Made by a program: the position numbers and the translations under genes
Assembly: GCF_014633365.1 (NCBI RefSeq)
Contig: NC_068349.1
Location: 14,832,753-14,896,752 of the forward strand
DNA: 64,000 bases
Origin: Diospyros lotus
Lineage: Eukaryota; Streptophyta; Magnoliopsida; Ericales; Ebenaceae
Direction: 5' to 3'
The notes under the pieces: model-generated
What the model saw: the letters and a program-made list of their open reading frames with translations, nothing else
Told to the model about the DNA's origin: nothing
The model's database searches: none
In this document: positions 1 through 10,665 of the stretch, in pieces
Position numbering within the stretch: position 1 is the first letter of the stretch
Layout of the letters: each line of letters opens with the position of its first letter

Positions 1-1571
1 AACTTGAAATCCTTTTGATGGAAAATAAAAATTCAATACAAGTGAGGATTGGATAAGGGCTTGACAATAAAGAGAATTTAAAGAACACAAGCACACAAAA
101 ACACCAAAATATATAGTGGTTCGGCTTAACCCAAGCCTAATCCACTACCTTAGCTCCTCACTAAGGATTTTTCAAATAATCCACTAAAATCCCGTACTTA
201 AACCAAGTAAGTCCTCTAGTCCAAGACTAGGAATTACAACCTCTTGCTTATACAACCCCTTGCTTCAACGAGCAAGTCCTCTAGCATAACAAGCTAGGAC
301 AATAAGAGTGATACAAATGTAAACGAGATGTTAAGAGTTGACACTCTTAATTACAAGTTCTTTCAAAATACAAGACAAGGCTTGAATGAATTAATACAAA
401 TTAAAATTGAATCCTTGAAGAGAGAAAAATGAAGCACAGTCACTGAAAATACAAACGAATATAAATATAAGCTCAAATCAATTCATTCTCGTCCATTAGT
501 CTCTACTTGATCTCCTTGATATGTATTTATAGGCTTCCCAAAAGCTTTGCCCAAAACTAGCCGTTGGAGAATGAGAAACTAACCGTTGGAGATTGTCAGA
601 CACACAAACTGTTGACAGACTAAATAAGTTAGTCGACTATATTTTTGAACAAAAGTAAGACATAGTCGACAAAGCTAGACCCACAGTCGACAGAACAAAA
701 AATGTGAAGAAAATTTCCACTATCATACACAAGGATAGTCGACAGAACAATTATAGCAGTCGATAAGATAAACAAGATAGTCGACAGAACAAAAGATAGT
801 CGACAGATGCCTATGCATAGTGGACAGTTGCAAGGTACATAGTCGACAAATGAAGCACATAGTCGACATATGAGAAGACATAGTCGACAGAAGCAATAGA
901 GATAGTCGACAGAATGAAATATGCAGTCGACAGATGAAGCTTGATGATACAAAACATTAAAATATATTTACATTTCTTTAGTTTAAGTAAATGTCCTCAT
1001 TTTGTTTAATTTATATTTTACCTTCCATTTACTTTAATACATAAATATAAATAAGAAAGTAATCCCTATTTGGATTCAATAAAAATATCTAAAAAATCAA
1101 AATCCATAACCATAAGAAAATAGAATTTTGGTTTTAGTATAAACTCAGGATTTAACAAATTTACCAGCTCCAAAATACATACTTTATATTTCTTGAAAAA
1201 TTCATTAAAAATCATTTTAACACTAATAGATATTAGCTATTGAAATACCGAGAGATAGTTTTTCAAAAAGAAAATATTTTCAAAAATATGTTCTGGTTGG
1301 TCTTTTTCCTTAGAACAATTTTAGTTTTATCTTAACCAATGATTTCAAGGCTAATTTTGAAAATCACTTTAGGAGATTTTTTTAAATCTTAATACTTATT
1401 TTTGCAAATCTCCATATGTATAAGGATGAAATTAATTTAGTTTTCATTTGAAAATAATACTTGATATTGAAATTGATTTATGTTGAAAACTATAAGCTTG
1501 ACCTCATGACTTAGGGATAAAACAAAGTATTCTTTTTCATCATCAAAACTAAGTATAAGGGTAAAACATCA
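1..1571 (-). mobile_element. Solo LTR, family S copy A (runs off left edge)
   Basis: This is the reverse complement of the repeats at 5800-7243 and 13448-15210. Shared landmarks are the 5' end (GTAAAACATCA at 1561-1571, complement of TGATGTTTTAC), the TTTTGATGATGA block near 1540, the 'tagtggttcggc' block near 115-130 and the start of the conserved 3' tail at 1-40. About 75 bases of the 3' end are missing at the window edge. No gag, pol, primer site or polypurine tract is present, so it behaves like a solo LTR. It interrupts the CACTA ORF that resumes at 1572. Its middle part holds the GTCGAC array listed separately. Confidence 0.75.
612..945. repeat. Degenerate tandem array of TAGTCGACAGA-type units
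   Basis: About thirteen copies of a short motif centred on the palindrome GTCGAC, mostly ATAGTCGACAGA or CATAGTCGACAAA, spaced roughly 15-40 bases apart inside solo LTR copy A. The same core, usually as GTCGACCG, occurs in copies B (6360-6470) and C (14340-14440) and in the unrelated LTR at 10253-12312. The minus-strand open frame across it only reflects the repeat (recurring VDY, CRL and LST triplets) and is not a credible protein. Confidence 0.8.
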
Positions 1572-2720
1572 CATCTTATCCACCTAAGACTGCATCACAA
1601 TCTATCCCCTCTCATAGGTCGACTTTTCATCCCCTAGGAGGTCCATACTCATACTCATTTATGTCGCCACCACATGCACATCCATCATCCTCTTTACTAT
1701 ATAGAATGTTGAGCTGACTCTATCTGAGCCAGTTGATACCGATCGAGTTGATCACCGAGTAGAGTTATCCTATAATCAGAACTATGATCAGTGAGTATCT
1801 TATATATATTATTTTTAATTGATTGTTTGCGATTGTTATACATAGAAATGCATGTTCTTACTTGATAAATATTGGTTGTATAGTTTTTTCCCTAAGGTTG
1901 GACCACTAGGTGTACAATCAAAGATTTGGGAGAGATGGTACACTGAAGCTTGGCTACATTGGGATGACGTGCCAGAATTAACATGACAGATATGGCTGGA
2001 AGAATTTAGCGTTAGTATAGCTGCAATTCTTAATTATAGAAAGTTTCAATTTAAAATTTTATACATATTTATTCATTTTTAATTTCTTGTAGAAGGAGTT
2101 CAAGTGGAAACCTGATGAGAGTGATCGTATATGGATCACTTGGAATAAATCTAATCAGAAAAGTTTCAAAAATAATTTGAACAAAATTAAAGGAGGTGTT
2201 GATAAGGGTGAGTGGATGGATCCGATGGTGCGGCGAACATTGCAGGCAAAGTGGAATGAAGATAAGTACAAGAAGCAAGTCGAACAAAACAAAAAGAATC
2301 GCACCTCCGAGACTGGTGAGTCAGTCCACACAGGCGGATCCATTCCTTTCATCGAGAGCCGAAGAAGAATGGTAATTATTTTTCTACTTAAATGTAAATT
2401 TTATAAACTTATGTAGTAGTTTATATTTTATTTCATTTACTTCATATATTTGTCATGCATGCAAAGGAATTAGACCGCGAGTCCAATGAATTTAAGATTT
2501 TCAAGAGAACCCACACTCGGAAGGATGATCAAAGACAAGAAGTGTTGGTTGATAATAGATCAAAGGCCGTCGCAGTAATTGTATTTATGTACAATTTAAT
2601 TAACATTATGATTTAATGATTTTTTTATTAATTAACAACGTTAATATTTTAATTTATATAGGAGGCGTTCGAGAGATTAAGTTGTAACGGACAACCTCCC
2701 GAAGCCCCCGTCGGTTAAAG
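1572..2720 (+). pseudogene. CACTA TNPA-like (Transposase_24 type) gene relic, 5' part
   Basis: Exon-like segments fit the second ORF of plant En/Spm (CACTA) elements. A Pro/Ser-rich piece lies at 1572-1790. A basic segment at 2095-2370 contains WKPDESDRIW and GEWMDPMVRRTLQAKWNEDK followed by a Lys/Glu-rich stretch. Shorter exons follow at about 2467-2575 and 2663-2718. The inner exons are bounded by AG and GT. Reading frames in the first part contain stops, and the gene is cut after about 2718 by the LTR relic; its C-terminal part resumes at 8300. Family assignment rests on motif recall (plant transposase Ptta/En/Spm, PF03004) and should be confirmed by profile search. Confidence 0.65.
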
Positions 2721-2930
2721 ATAAAACTCTTCCCATAACACCCCATGCAATTTATGCCAACACAACGTCATACCATGCCATGTCTAATGTATGCCTTGTT
2801 TCAAATGTATAACCATAAAGTAAACTGCACATAAACGGTCCTTAGGGCTCACATAACACACACACTGGTGCCCAAGTCCACATACAAACTTGTTAGTAGC
2901 CCAATATAGGTTACTTTATCACTGCTCACA

Positions 2931-4908
2931 CACTGCGTTTAGTGACAGAAAATTCCGTCACTAAACCTTAAAAATCGGTCACTAAATAGTTTAGTGACGG
3001 GTCAATTTCCATCGCTAAACCTGGTGTTGCTAAAATTTAGCGACAGATTTTGCGACGGACAATTTTTTGCGACAGAATCAGTGACGGGGGCAGTCCTGCT
3101 TGCTACGTGGCCGCACTAGTATTATTTCCCAGCAATAATCCTTCAGTTGCCTGCCCCTTGAATCGATACCCCCAACCACTTGGGAGGAAGTCTTGCGCGT
3201 GAATCAACCCACCTAGAAGACTCATTGATTATTAATTTGCATAAAATATATTTATTGTATTTCTTCCAAACTTTTCAATATCACATTTACATTCCAAAAT
3301 TTTCTAAACTTATTTAATTAATATTAATTTTATTTCATTACTAATTCAAACAGAAATTTATAAATTATTATGTTACCAACGAAAAATTTTGTTCTTATTT
3401 TGAAATTAATTGGAATTTTTATAAATTTTACATTTAACTATGAAAACTATGTGGGGAAGCTCATAGTTTAAAATTTTTTAAACTAATTAATTGAATTAAT
3501 TAAAAAATAAATTATTTGAATTCAATTAAATTAAATGAGTTAATTGAAAATTTTAAAATAAAAAGAAGAGATAAATTAAAAAGATGGGTATCCACTAAAG
3601 GACAACATATTATTCAATTACGTACTTTTATGTTTTTTCTTTGTAAAGTCACTTAAATTTTTTATTATTTAATTACACCTCTTTATTTGTAGTTTTAAGT
3701 TAATTTAATTTATATATCTTTATTTTTTAATCAATTTAACCCATTTACTTTGATATAATCAAATATAAATTTAATAAAAGAATTAAAAATTAAAGATAAA
3801 TACAATTTCATAGATGTAATCAAAATAATAAAAAAATTAAGTTATCATAAAAAGCATAAAGTATATTTGATTAAATTGAGTCAAAAATATAAATTTAGTT
3901 GCTAAAATGTGAAATTAAAGTATGAATTTCACATTAAATGTAAATTATGGATATTTTTAATTTAAATATAAATTAAGCTAAAATTTTAAGTTTAAATTTT
4001 TTTTTCTTTTTAGTTGCTAAAATTTTAAATTTTATATTTATTTATTTATTTTTTTGCGACAGGACCAGTCGCTAAAATTTTAAATTTGAATTAAATTTTT
4101 TTTTTAGCGACGGGTCTGCCCGTCGCTAAAATTTTAAATTTTAATTTTAATTTTTTTTTCTTTTTGGCGACAGGTTCGTCCCGTCGCTAAAAATTAAAAT
4201 TAAAATTTAATTTGTTTTTTTTAGCGATAAGTCTGCTCGTCGCTAAAATTTGAATTTAATTTCTTTTTAGCGACGATTTGCCCGTCACTAAAATTTTAAA
4301 TTTTAATTTTAATTTTTTTTTCTTTTTGGCGACGAGTTCGTCCCGTCGCTAAAAATTAAAATTAAAATTTAATTTGTTTTTTTTTAGCGACGGGTCTGCC
4401 CGTCGCTAAAATTTGAATTTAATTTTTTTTTTTAGCAACGGATCTGCCCGTCGCTAAAATTTTAAATTTTAATTTTAATTTTTTATTTCTTTTTAGCAAC
4501 GGGTTTGTCCCGTTGCTAAAATTTAAAATTAAAATTTTATTTGTTTTTTTTAGCGATAGGTCCTCCCGTCGCTAAAATTTGAATTTAAATTTTTTTTTTT
4601 TAGCAACAGGTCTACTCGTCGCTAAAATTTTAAATTTTAATTTTAATTTTTTTTTCCTTTTAGCAACGGTATTCTCGTCACTAAAATTTAAATTTTAAAT
4701 TTTATTTAATTTTTCTTTTTTAGCCACGGGTCAACCCGTCGCTAAATTTAATGACGGGTCACCCGTCGCTAATTCTATCGCTAAATTTAGTGACGGGTCA
4801 CCCGTCGCTAATTCTGTCACTAAATTTAGCTACGGAAATTCCGTCGCGAATCCGTCGCTAATTAGCGACGGAATAATTCCGTCACTAAAACTTAATTTTC
4901 TTGTAGTG
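2931..4908. mobile_element. Non-autonomous CACTA element with hairpin subterminal repeats
   Basis: The right end reads ATTTTCTTGTAGTG, complement of the CACTACAAGAAAAT terminus typical of plant CACTA elements. The left end (CACTG, then TTTAGTGACAG) is degraded. Both subterminal regions are packed with GCGACGGG/CCCGTCGC motifs: sparse at 2940-3090 and about a dozen units at 4050-4870. The units alternate with AT-rich spacers such as AAAATTTTAAATTT. No transposase frame exists, so mobility would depend on another element. The interior (3100-4040) is AT-rich and noncoding. Confidence 0.8.
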
Positions 4909-5055
4909 GTGGGTCGTATCCCACTTTCCAATAATCACTCGCACTGTGGGTCGCATCCCACTTTCTAATATTCACTCACACTGGGGGTCGTACCCCACTT
5001 CCCAACAATCACTCACACTGTGGGCTGTACCCTACTTCCCATAATCACTCAAAGC
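4909..5055. repeat. Four tandem 37-bp units
   Basis: Immediately right of the CACTA terminus is a direct repeat of about 37 bases: 'gtgggtcgtatcccac' followed by 'tttccaataatcactc'. Four diverged copies are present. Each contains a small palindrome (GTGGG...CCCAC). A further partial copy ('atcactgctcacacact') lies left of the inserted CACTA element, so the transposon went into this minisatellite inside the LTR relic. Confidence 0.8.
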
Positions 5056-5799
5056 CAAACATCCTCACCATGCAATGCAACAAATAGGAAATGCAATGGT
5101 TTATGTAACATAAACATGATGACAAGGCCCCTATAAACCAAGCATCAGACTATGCTATGTCCACGTAGGAATACACACATGCAATATGCTCTAAATGCAC
5201 CGACTCACCTAGGGAACCCAAATTGGCTCTTAGACCAATCAAGTCATGCAAATGCTCACACATCTCATCACACACAAAGCATGTCCCCCAAATGAATGCA
5301 ACCCGAGTCCCATGCAGTACACATAAAATGATATGCACACAATCAAGGCGAGAATCTAATAGTACCAGCTCTTCTGGCCCGTTTAGCGCTTATCATAACA
5401 GTCGATGACTGATGCCCATACATCCAGCCATCAACTGTCATGACCCACGGTCAACAGTCAGTGGCTTTGTACCCCATACCCTTAAGACACACCCTAACAA
5501 CATTTAATTCATAACTTTTAAACTTAACTTTACATAACATTTATCTGTAACTCTTTTACGTACACAACCACATAAACATAATAATATCGTTTTCATTCTC
5601 ATCTCTTATCATGTTAATGAACCATTCACTTTTCTCATTAAACCCTTTAACATAACCCCATAATCCATACCGACTCTTTTAAGAACCTATTCTATTAGGT
5701 TTGACATCATTCCCAAGGAATGCGGAGCAGTACAAAGCCCCATGACGGAGGAAGCGAATGGCACCAAAACATCATTTGCTTAACTTATTTAATCACCAA
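5056..5799. other. LTR relic sequence, no gene seen
   Basis: Continuation of the 2734-8299 LTR relic, moderately AT-rich. The longest open frames are about 60 codons on both strands with no recognisable motif. Nothing else is supported. Confidence 0.5.
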
Positions 5800-7243
5800 T
5801 AATGTTTTACAATCTTGTGATTAGTTTTGATGATGAAAAATAACATTTGGTTTTGTTGGTTTTGATCCCCAAATCATGAGTCAAGTTTATGGCTTTCAAC
5901 AAAAATCAATTTCAAGTACCTATGTGAAAATGAAAACCGAATGATCTATAATTTTTTCTAAGTCTGGAAGATTAGTATATTATAAGGAGACATATATGAA
6001 AATTTTTTCCTTTTGAAAAAATATTTCCCAGTATTTCAATAGCTAACATTCATTGGTGTTAAAATGATTTTTAACGAATTTTTCAAGAAATAGAAAGTGT
6101 ATATTTTGGAGGTGGTAAAATCACAAAATCCTAAGTTTGTACTAAAACTCAAATTCTACTTTCTTATTATTATGGATTTTGATTTTCTAGATATTTTTAT
6201 TGAATCCAAATGGGGGGTACTTTCTTATTTACATTTATGTATTAAAGTAAATGTCCTCATTTTAACCTTCCATTTACTTAAACTAAAGAAATGTAAACGT
6301 GTTGTGATGTATACATGTTATGGGATTGAATCATCAAACAAACTAATTTTTTCATTAGCAAAAATGCCGACCGCTTATTCCTTCTTGTCGACCGGCTATA
6401 TGGACCTGTCGACTGGTTCTAACATCACAACCTGTTGACTGGTTAGATGAAGCTGTCAATCGGTTTGTCCCATGCAACATGTAAAGCTAGTTTTTCCACT
6501 CTCCCAAAGTGGATTTTCCACCACCAACGGCAAGATTCGGGAATGGGCTCTCAAGGCACTACAAATACAAGTCAAATGTGTGATTCAAACCAACCAAGAG
6601 ATTACATTACAAGCTCCCAAGTGCCAAGATCATTGTTGTGCTTCATTAGTAAATTCATTCTCTTGTCAAGGCTTTGTATTCATTTTGTTGAATTCATTAT
6701 CAAGCATTGTCTTTATTTTTGAGAGAATTTGTAACTGAGAATATTGTTTCTCAAACCCTCTCCTATCTTGTATCTCTTTGTAATTTTACTACCTTGTTTT
6801 GCAAGAGGGCCTACATTGCTTGTAGGAGGATTTTAATTCCTAACTTGTTATGCTAGAGGACTTGCTTATTGAAGTAAGGGGTTGAAATACCTAACTTGTT
6901 GCTAGAGGGCTTACTTTTCTAAGAAAGAGGTTGTAATTTCCTAGGTTGTTGCTAGAGGGCCTATCCGGAGAGATAGGAGATTTTTAGTGGATTGAATGAA
7001 AAATTCTTAGTGAGGAGCTAAGGTAGTAGATTAGGCTTGATTTAAGCCGAACTACTATATATCATTGTGTCTCCTATTTGCTTGTGCTTTTTGTTTCATT
7101 TATTGTTCCAAGCATTTCATTAATCCTCACTTACACTAAAATCTCATTTTTCATCAAAAAGATTTTCAAGTTCAAGCAAATTTTTAAAACAACCCAATTC
7201 ACCCTCTTCTTGGTGTTGGTGTCATTGCTATTCAAATATAACA
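5800..7243 (+). mobile_element. Solo LTR, family S copy B, with 5-bp TSD
   Basis: The element starts TAATGTTTTAC (TG expected; second base changed) and ends ATATAACA. It is flanked by an exact 5-bp duplication ACCAA at 5795-5799 and 7244-7248. Length is 1444 bp. It aligns over its whole length with copies A and C: TTGATGATGAAAAA near the start, a GTCGACCG cluster near 6365-6460, an internal 'ttgagagaatttgtaac' block, the 'gccgaactactatatat' block and a tail 'ttcaccctcttct'. There is no coding sequence, primer site or polypurine tract, as expected for a solo LTR left by LTR-LTR recombination. Confidence 0.85.
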
Positions 7244-7248
7244 ACCAA

Positions 7249-8298
7249 TAGATCCATTATTATCATATAAGTTGCAGAATGGTTGCTGCGCAGATTATCA
7301 TTACTAATGCATAGAATCGAGTCACAATGAGCAAGAAAATAAAATACGAGAAATCACGAAGACTTTCACATGAAATAAAGAACATGAGGAGAGGGTTAGG
7401 AGCTTGCCTGCAACCGGCTGATTCCTGCCTCCTTTGAGCTCCCATTGCGAAGTAAAACGTTTCCTAGCAATTAATATAATCGTGACTTAAATTAATTAAA
7501 TCTAACCGCGTAAAAATTATAATCTAGACATATAACACCCCTAATAATCTATCACACTTACATGACTATTTAAACTCTAATTAAACCCCAAAACTCCTTG
7601 ATTTTTCCTCAAATTTTTCCCAATTTCTCGCAGCTGGCCACGTCTTCTTCTTTCTTAATTTCTCCTGCTCGTGCCTTATCTTCGAAATGCCTTCAATTCA
7701 AGCCTTTAATGGCTTCCAACTTGCTGCCCAAGATTCAATTTATATAAGATTTACATAGCTTTTAAGCCACCATAAAGGAACGACTGAGAAGTAGCCACGT
7801 CGCAACCAGGGCTGCTGCCCATTTCCCATTTTAATATATATTATAATGTTAATATTAATTAAAACTATTTTATCTTATTATATAAATATATATATATATG
7901 CTGCCATAACTTATATGTATACTAACTATGAGCCTATAGCACATGTACCCACGTAAGCAACTTCTCCATCTCCACATTATCGATTTTTCTTTTATTTATT
8001 TCTAAAAATCTAGTCACTGTTTTGACTTTAGCACCACATACCTTTATTATGATAATTATATGAATAGGTGTTTATCCCTTACAAATTTGGCAGCCTCTTC
8101 AATGACTTCTCTTTTATTTTACTATTATTTTTTCTAATATAATATGGGATGCAAGTTTCCTAATTCCATTTCTTTCTACTCATAAATATAATTAATTTAA
8201 TACCCTTAAGTATATTCCTTAAACCACAAATCCTCAATAAATCATTTCTAACACTCAAAATTATCTATTATTATGTTCTCAAAATACTGGGATGTTAC
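7249..8298. other. LTR relic sequence, no gene seen
   Basis: Right-hand part of the 2734-8299 LTR relic. It is AT-rich, with homopolymer and TA-rich stretches (for example 7840-7920), and ends at GGGATGTTACA. No open frame longer than about 60 codons and no recognisable feature. Confidence 0.5.
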
Positions 8299-8299
8299 A

Positions 8300-8870
8300 T
8301 AAGTGTAGAGGTATCTTCTGCATTAGCCGGTGGTAGTGAGTCATTCTTTCCACCTATAGTCGATGAGCGTCACATTTTTATCAGGTTGTTTCTGGTAGGA
8401 ACAAGAATGGTCGTGTCTACGGTCTCGACTCTCAAAGTAGGCATTCCTACCCAATTGGATCCGATAGCAGCTCTAGTGGTTCATATGGGTTGTCGTCGGA
8501 ATTAGAACAAATGTGAATGAAGGTCCCAAAATAATTGAGGAGTTGCATTCCGCTCGGACCCAGGTAATCTAAGTGAAAAATGAGCTACATTCCACTCAGA
8601 CTCGGATGGACGAGAAGCTGCATTTTGTTCGGACCCAGGTGACAAAGATGCAAAATGAGAATGTGCAACTACGTTAGTGGCAACAACAAATGATGGCATG
8701 ACAAGAGCAGATGAATAGACAAATGATGGCGTTACAACAACTTGGCCCGTCGACTCATCCTTATCAGCAGCAACCTGGACTGTCCACTCAACCTAGACCG
8801 AGTAACCAGTTTTATGATAATGAGGAACAAATGATGATGATTGTAATGATGATGATTGTAACTAAATATT
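8300..8870 (+). pseudogene. CACTA TNPA-like gene relic, C-terminal part
   Basis: This continues the frame broken at 2720. After one apparent single-base loss near 8385 it reads GRNKNGRVYGLDSQSR, close to the NGRVYGLGS signature at the end of plant En/Spm Transposase_24 proteins. A Ser-rich stretch and SSELEQM follow, then stops. Further downstream a Gln-rich coiled-coil-like tail is recognisable at 8680-8870 (many CAA/CAG codons). Several stops make it nonfunctional. The junction at 8299/8300 is where the LTR relic ends. Confidence 0.6.
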
Positions 8871-9369
8871 TATAATTATATTTTATTAATTAAATTAATC
8901 GATTTGAATTACATATTCAGTTTTATTATTTTATAAATTTATATGAATTTTAATTTTTTAAATTAATGATTATATAATTATATTTTTAATTTCTATTTAA
9001 TTAATTAAAATAAATTGTTAATTATCATCAATTTTATTTATATATAATTGTTTAAAAATAAATATAAAATATAAATAATTTTTTGAATATTAATTAAATA
9101 TGAATTTTTTATATTTAAATTTTTATTTATATAAATTTTTAATAGTTTGATTTACGTTTTTTATCTTATTTTTATTTTTTTTCAATTTATTTGTTTAAAA
9201 AGTAAATTTTGTTTATTTATTTTGTTAATTTATTGAATATTAATTAAATATGATTTTTTATATTCAAATTTTTATTTATATAAATTTTTAATAATTTTAT
9301 TTTTAATTTACGTTTAAAAATCTTATTTTTATTTTGTCTTTTAAATTTATTTATTTAAAAAATAATTTT

Positions 9370-9568
9370 TATCTATTTTGTTGTTTAGTAACGGGTGAAA
9401 TGTCCATCACTGATCAGCGATGGGTGACATACCCGTCCCTCTTTCTATCACAAAACCCTTCCGTTGCTATATTTTGTCGCTAAAATTTAGCAATGCCATC
9501 TTTAGCGACGGATTTTGATGTTTTAGCAATGAAAAATTCCATCGCTAAAATATTAATTTTTTGTAGTA
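9370..9568 (+). mobile_element. 3' terminus of the CACTA relic that starts left of the window
   Basis: It contains GACGG/CCGTC subterminal motifs such as AGCGACGGATTTTG and ends AATTTTTTGTAGTA, one base off the canonical complement of CACTAC. It follows the TNPA relic in the right order and strand, so 1572-9568 without insertions is read as the 3' half of one autonomous-type CACTA element. The 490 bases between 8880 and 9370 are AT-rich spacer. Confidence 0.65.
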
Positions 9569-10055
9569 GTTGATGATAGGGATGAAACCCCACCACCAAT
9601 CATCTCTTTCCTTATATCTCTAGCTTTACCAGCCATTGTTGGCAATCTCTCTATCTTTCTCTCTCTATTTATATATGTCTCCCTCTCTTTTTACTCTTTT
9701 TCTATCTCTAGGCTATCATTGTGTTGATGGGTTCTTATAAAAAAGGAACAACCCATTGGGAATTTTTTTTTTTTTCTAAAAGAACTAGATCCCATCAACC
9801 ATTTCTAGCCACCACTAGTTTTTAGGTTTTTTTTTTTTTTCTTTTAATTACAATGAGGAAAGGGCATTTTAGATTTTTTTTTAAAAAATTAGTTGCCATT
9901 AGTTAAAAACACAGGGTATGACTAGCATGGTAATTAACATCAAGGGATGTCAGTGACATTTTTAAAAGTATAAGAAGGGTTTGTGTCTTTTAACCCAGCA
10001 TTGAGGGTGTGTGAAATTTATCAAATAAATAACCCCCTAAAGGTGTCCCCAACTC
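9569..10055. other. Intergenic, no gene seen
   Basis: A CT-rich stretch (9600-9720), several poly-T runs and no open frame of note. Nothing is supported beyond low-complexity sequence. Confidence 0.5.
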
Positions 10056-10229
10056 CAAGTCCATCTCTAAGCATATTGCATTGCATTTACGTCGAGGAGG
10101 TATTTGTGACACTAAAGTATATGCATCCCAAGAGAACCTCTTGAGGGTTAATGGGTTCAATGCTTTATTCTACCAACATTTTTGGGATATAATTGGGAAT
10201 TTGTTTGTGGTTATGTTTTGGATATCTTA
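10056..10229 (+). pseudogene. Probable LINE reverse transcriptase fragment
   Basis: One frame reads open for about 57 codons and includes NGFNALFYQHFWDIIG, resembling the start of plant LINE (non-LTR) reverse transcriptase, where the usual form is PDGFxALFYQKFWDIVG. Upstream residues (SKHIALHLRRGGICD) are less certain. It ends at a stop and then meets the gypsy LTR at 10253. Only a fragment survives, and identification rests on this one motif. Confidence 0.45.
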
Positions 10230-10252
10230 AATAATGGGAAGTCGATATAGTG

Positions 10253-10634
10253 TGTAACGACCCGTTAGTGGGTCTGAGATTCCCTATTAATATTCCTATG
10301 GGTGAAATATTTTGTTAAGTATTTTGATCAGTGCGTTGTATGTGATGTAAGTATGGAAAGTTCTATAGGCAAAAATTGTTAAATGTTTAAAAGTAAAAAA
10401 TTAGAAGGATGGAAATGGATATGGATATATATGTGTGTTATGTTTTGTTTACTTTAGTTGATTTGATTAAAGGGATTAAGTGTGGCAAGTTAAAATGAAG
10501 TCGGAGTTAAATATGAAAATGATGGCAAAAGGAAGCAACTGTCGACCGTTGGTTAGGGAAATTGTCGACCGGTTGCAAACAATTGACAAATTTCTTTAAG
10601 GCTATTGATCGATTACTATCGAGTAGCCGCGCAA

Positions 10635-10665
<31 letters not shown>

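Larger units (their letters stand above)
2734..8299 (-). mobile_element. Chromovirus-like LTR relic hosting two later insertions
   Basis: It begins ATAACACCCC and ends GGGATGTTACA, the arrangement of the Tekay-type LTRs elsewhere in the window (TGTAACACCCC...TTACA), and it interrupts the CACTA ORF between 2720 and 8300. Without the inserted CACTA (2931-4908) and solo LTR (5800-7243) about 2.1 kb remains, matching the 2.1-kb LTRs of the complete element at 16684-26313. No pol coding is seen, so it is probably a solo LTR. The left terminus is degraded and I could not find a clean target duplication, so the ends are approximate. Orientation is inferred from terminal similarity. Confidence 0.5.

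Noticed and set aside
612..945. CRISPR-like repeat array
   Set aside because: Units are short, degenerate and irregularly spaced, lie within an LTR of a plant genome, and have no cas genes or unique spacers of constant length.
629..952. 107-codon minus-strand frame rich in Cys
   Set aside because: It is produced by the GTCGAC repeat read in one frame; no family motif and no counterpart in copies B and C.
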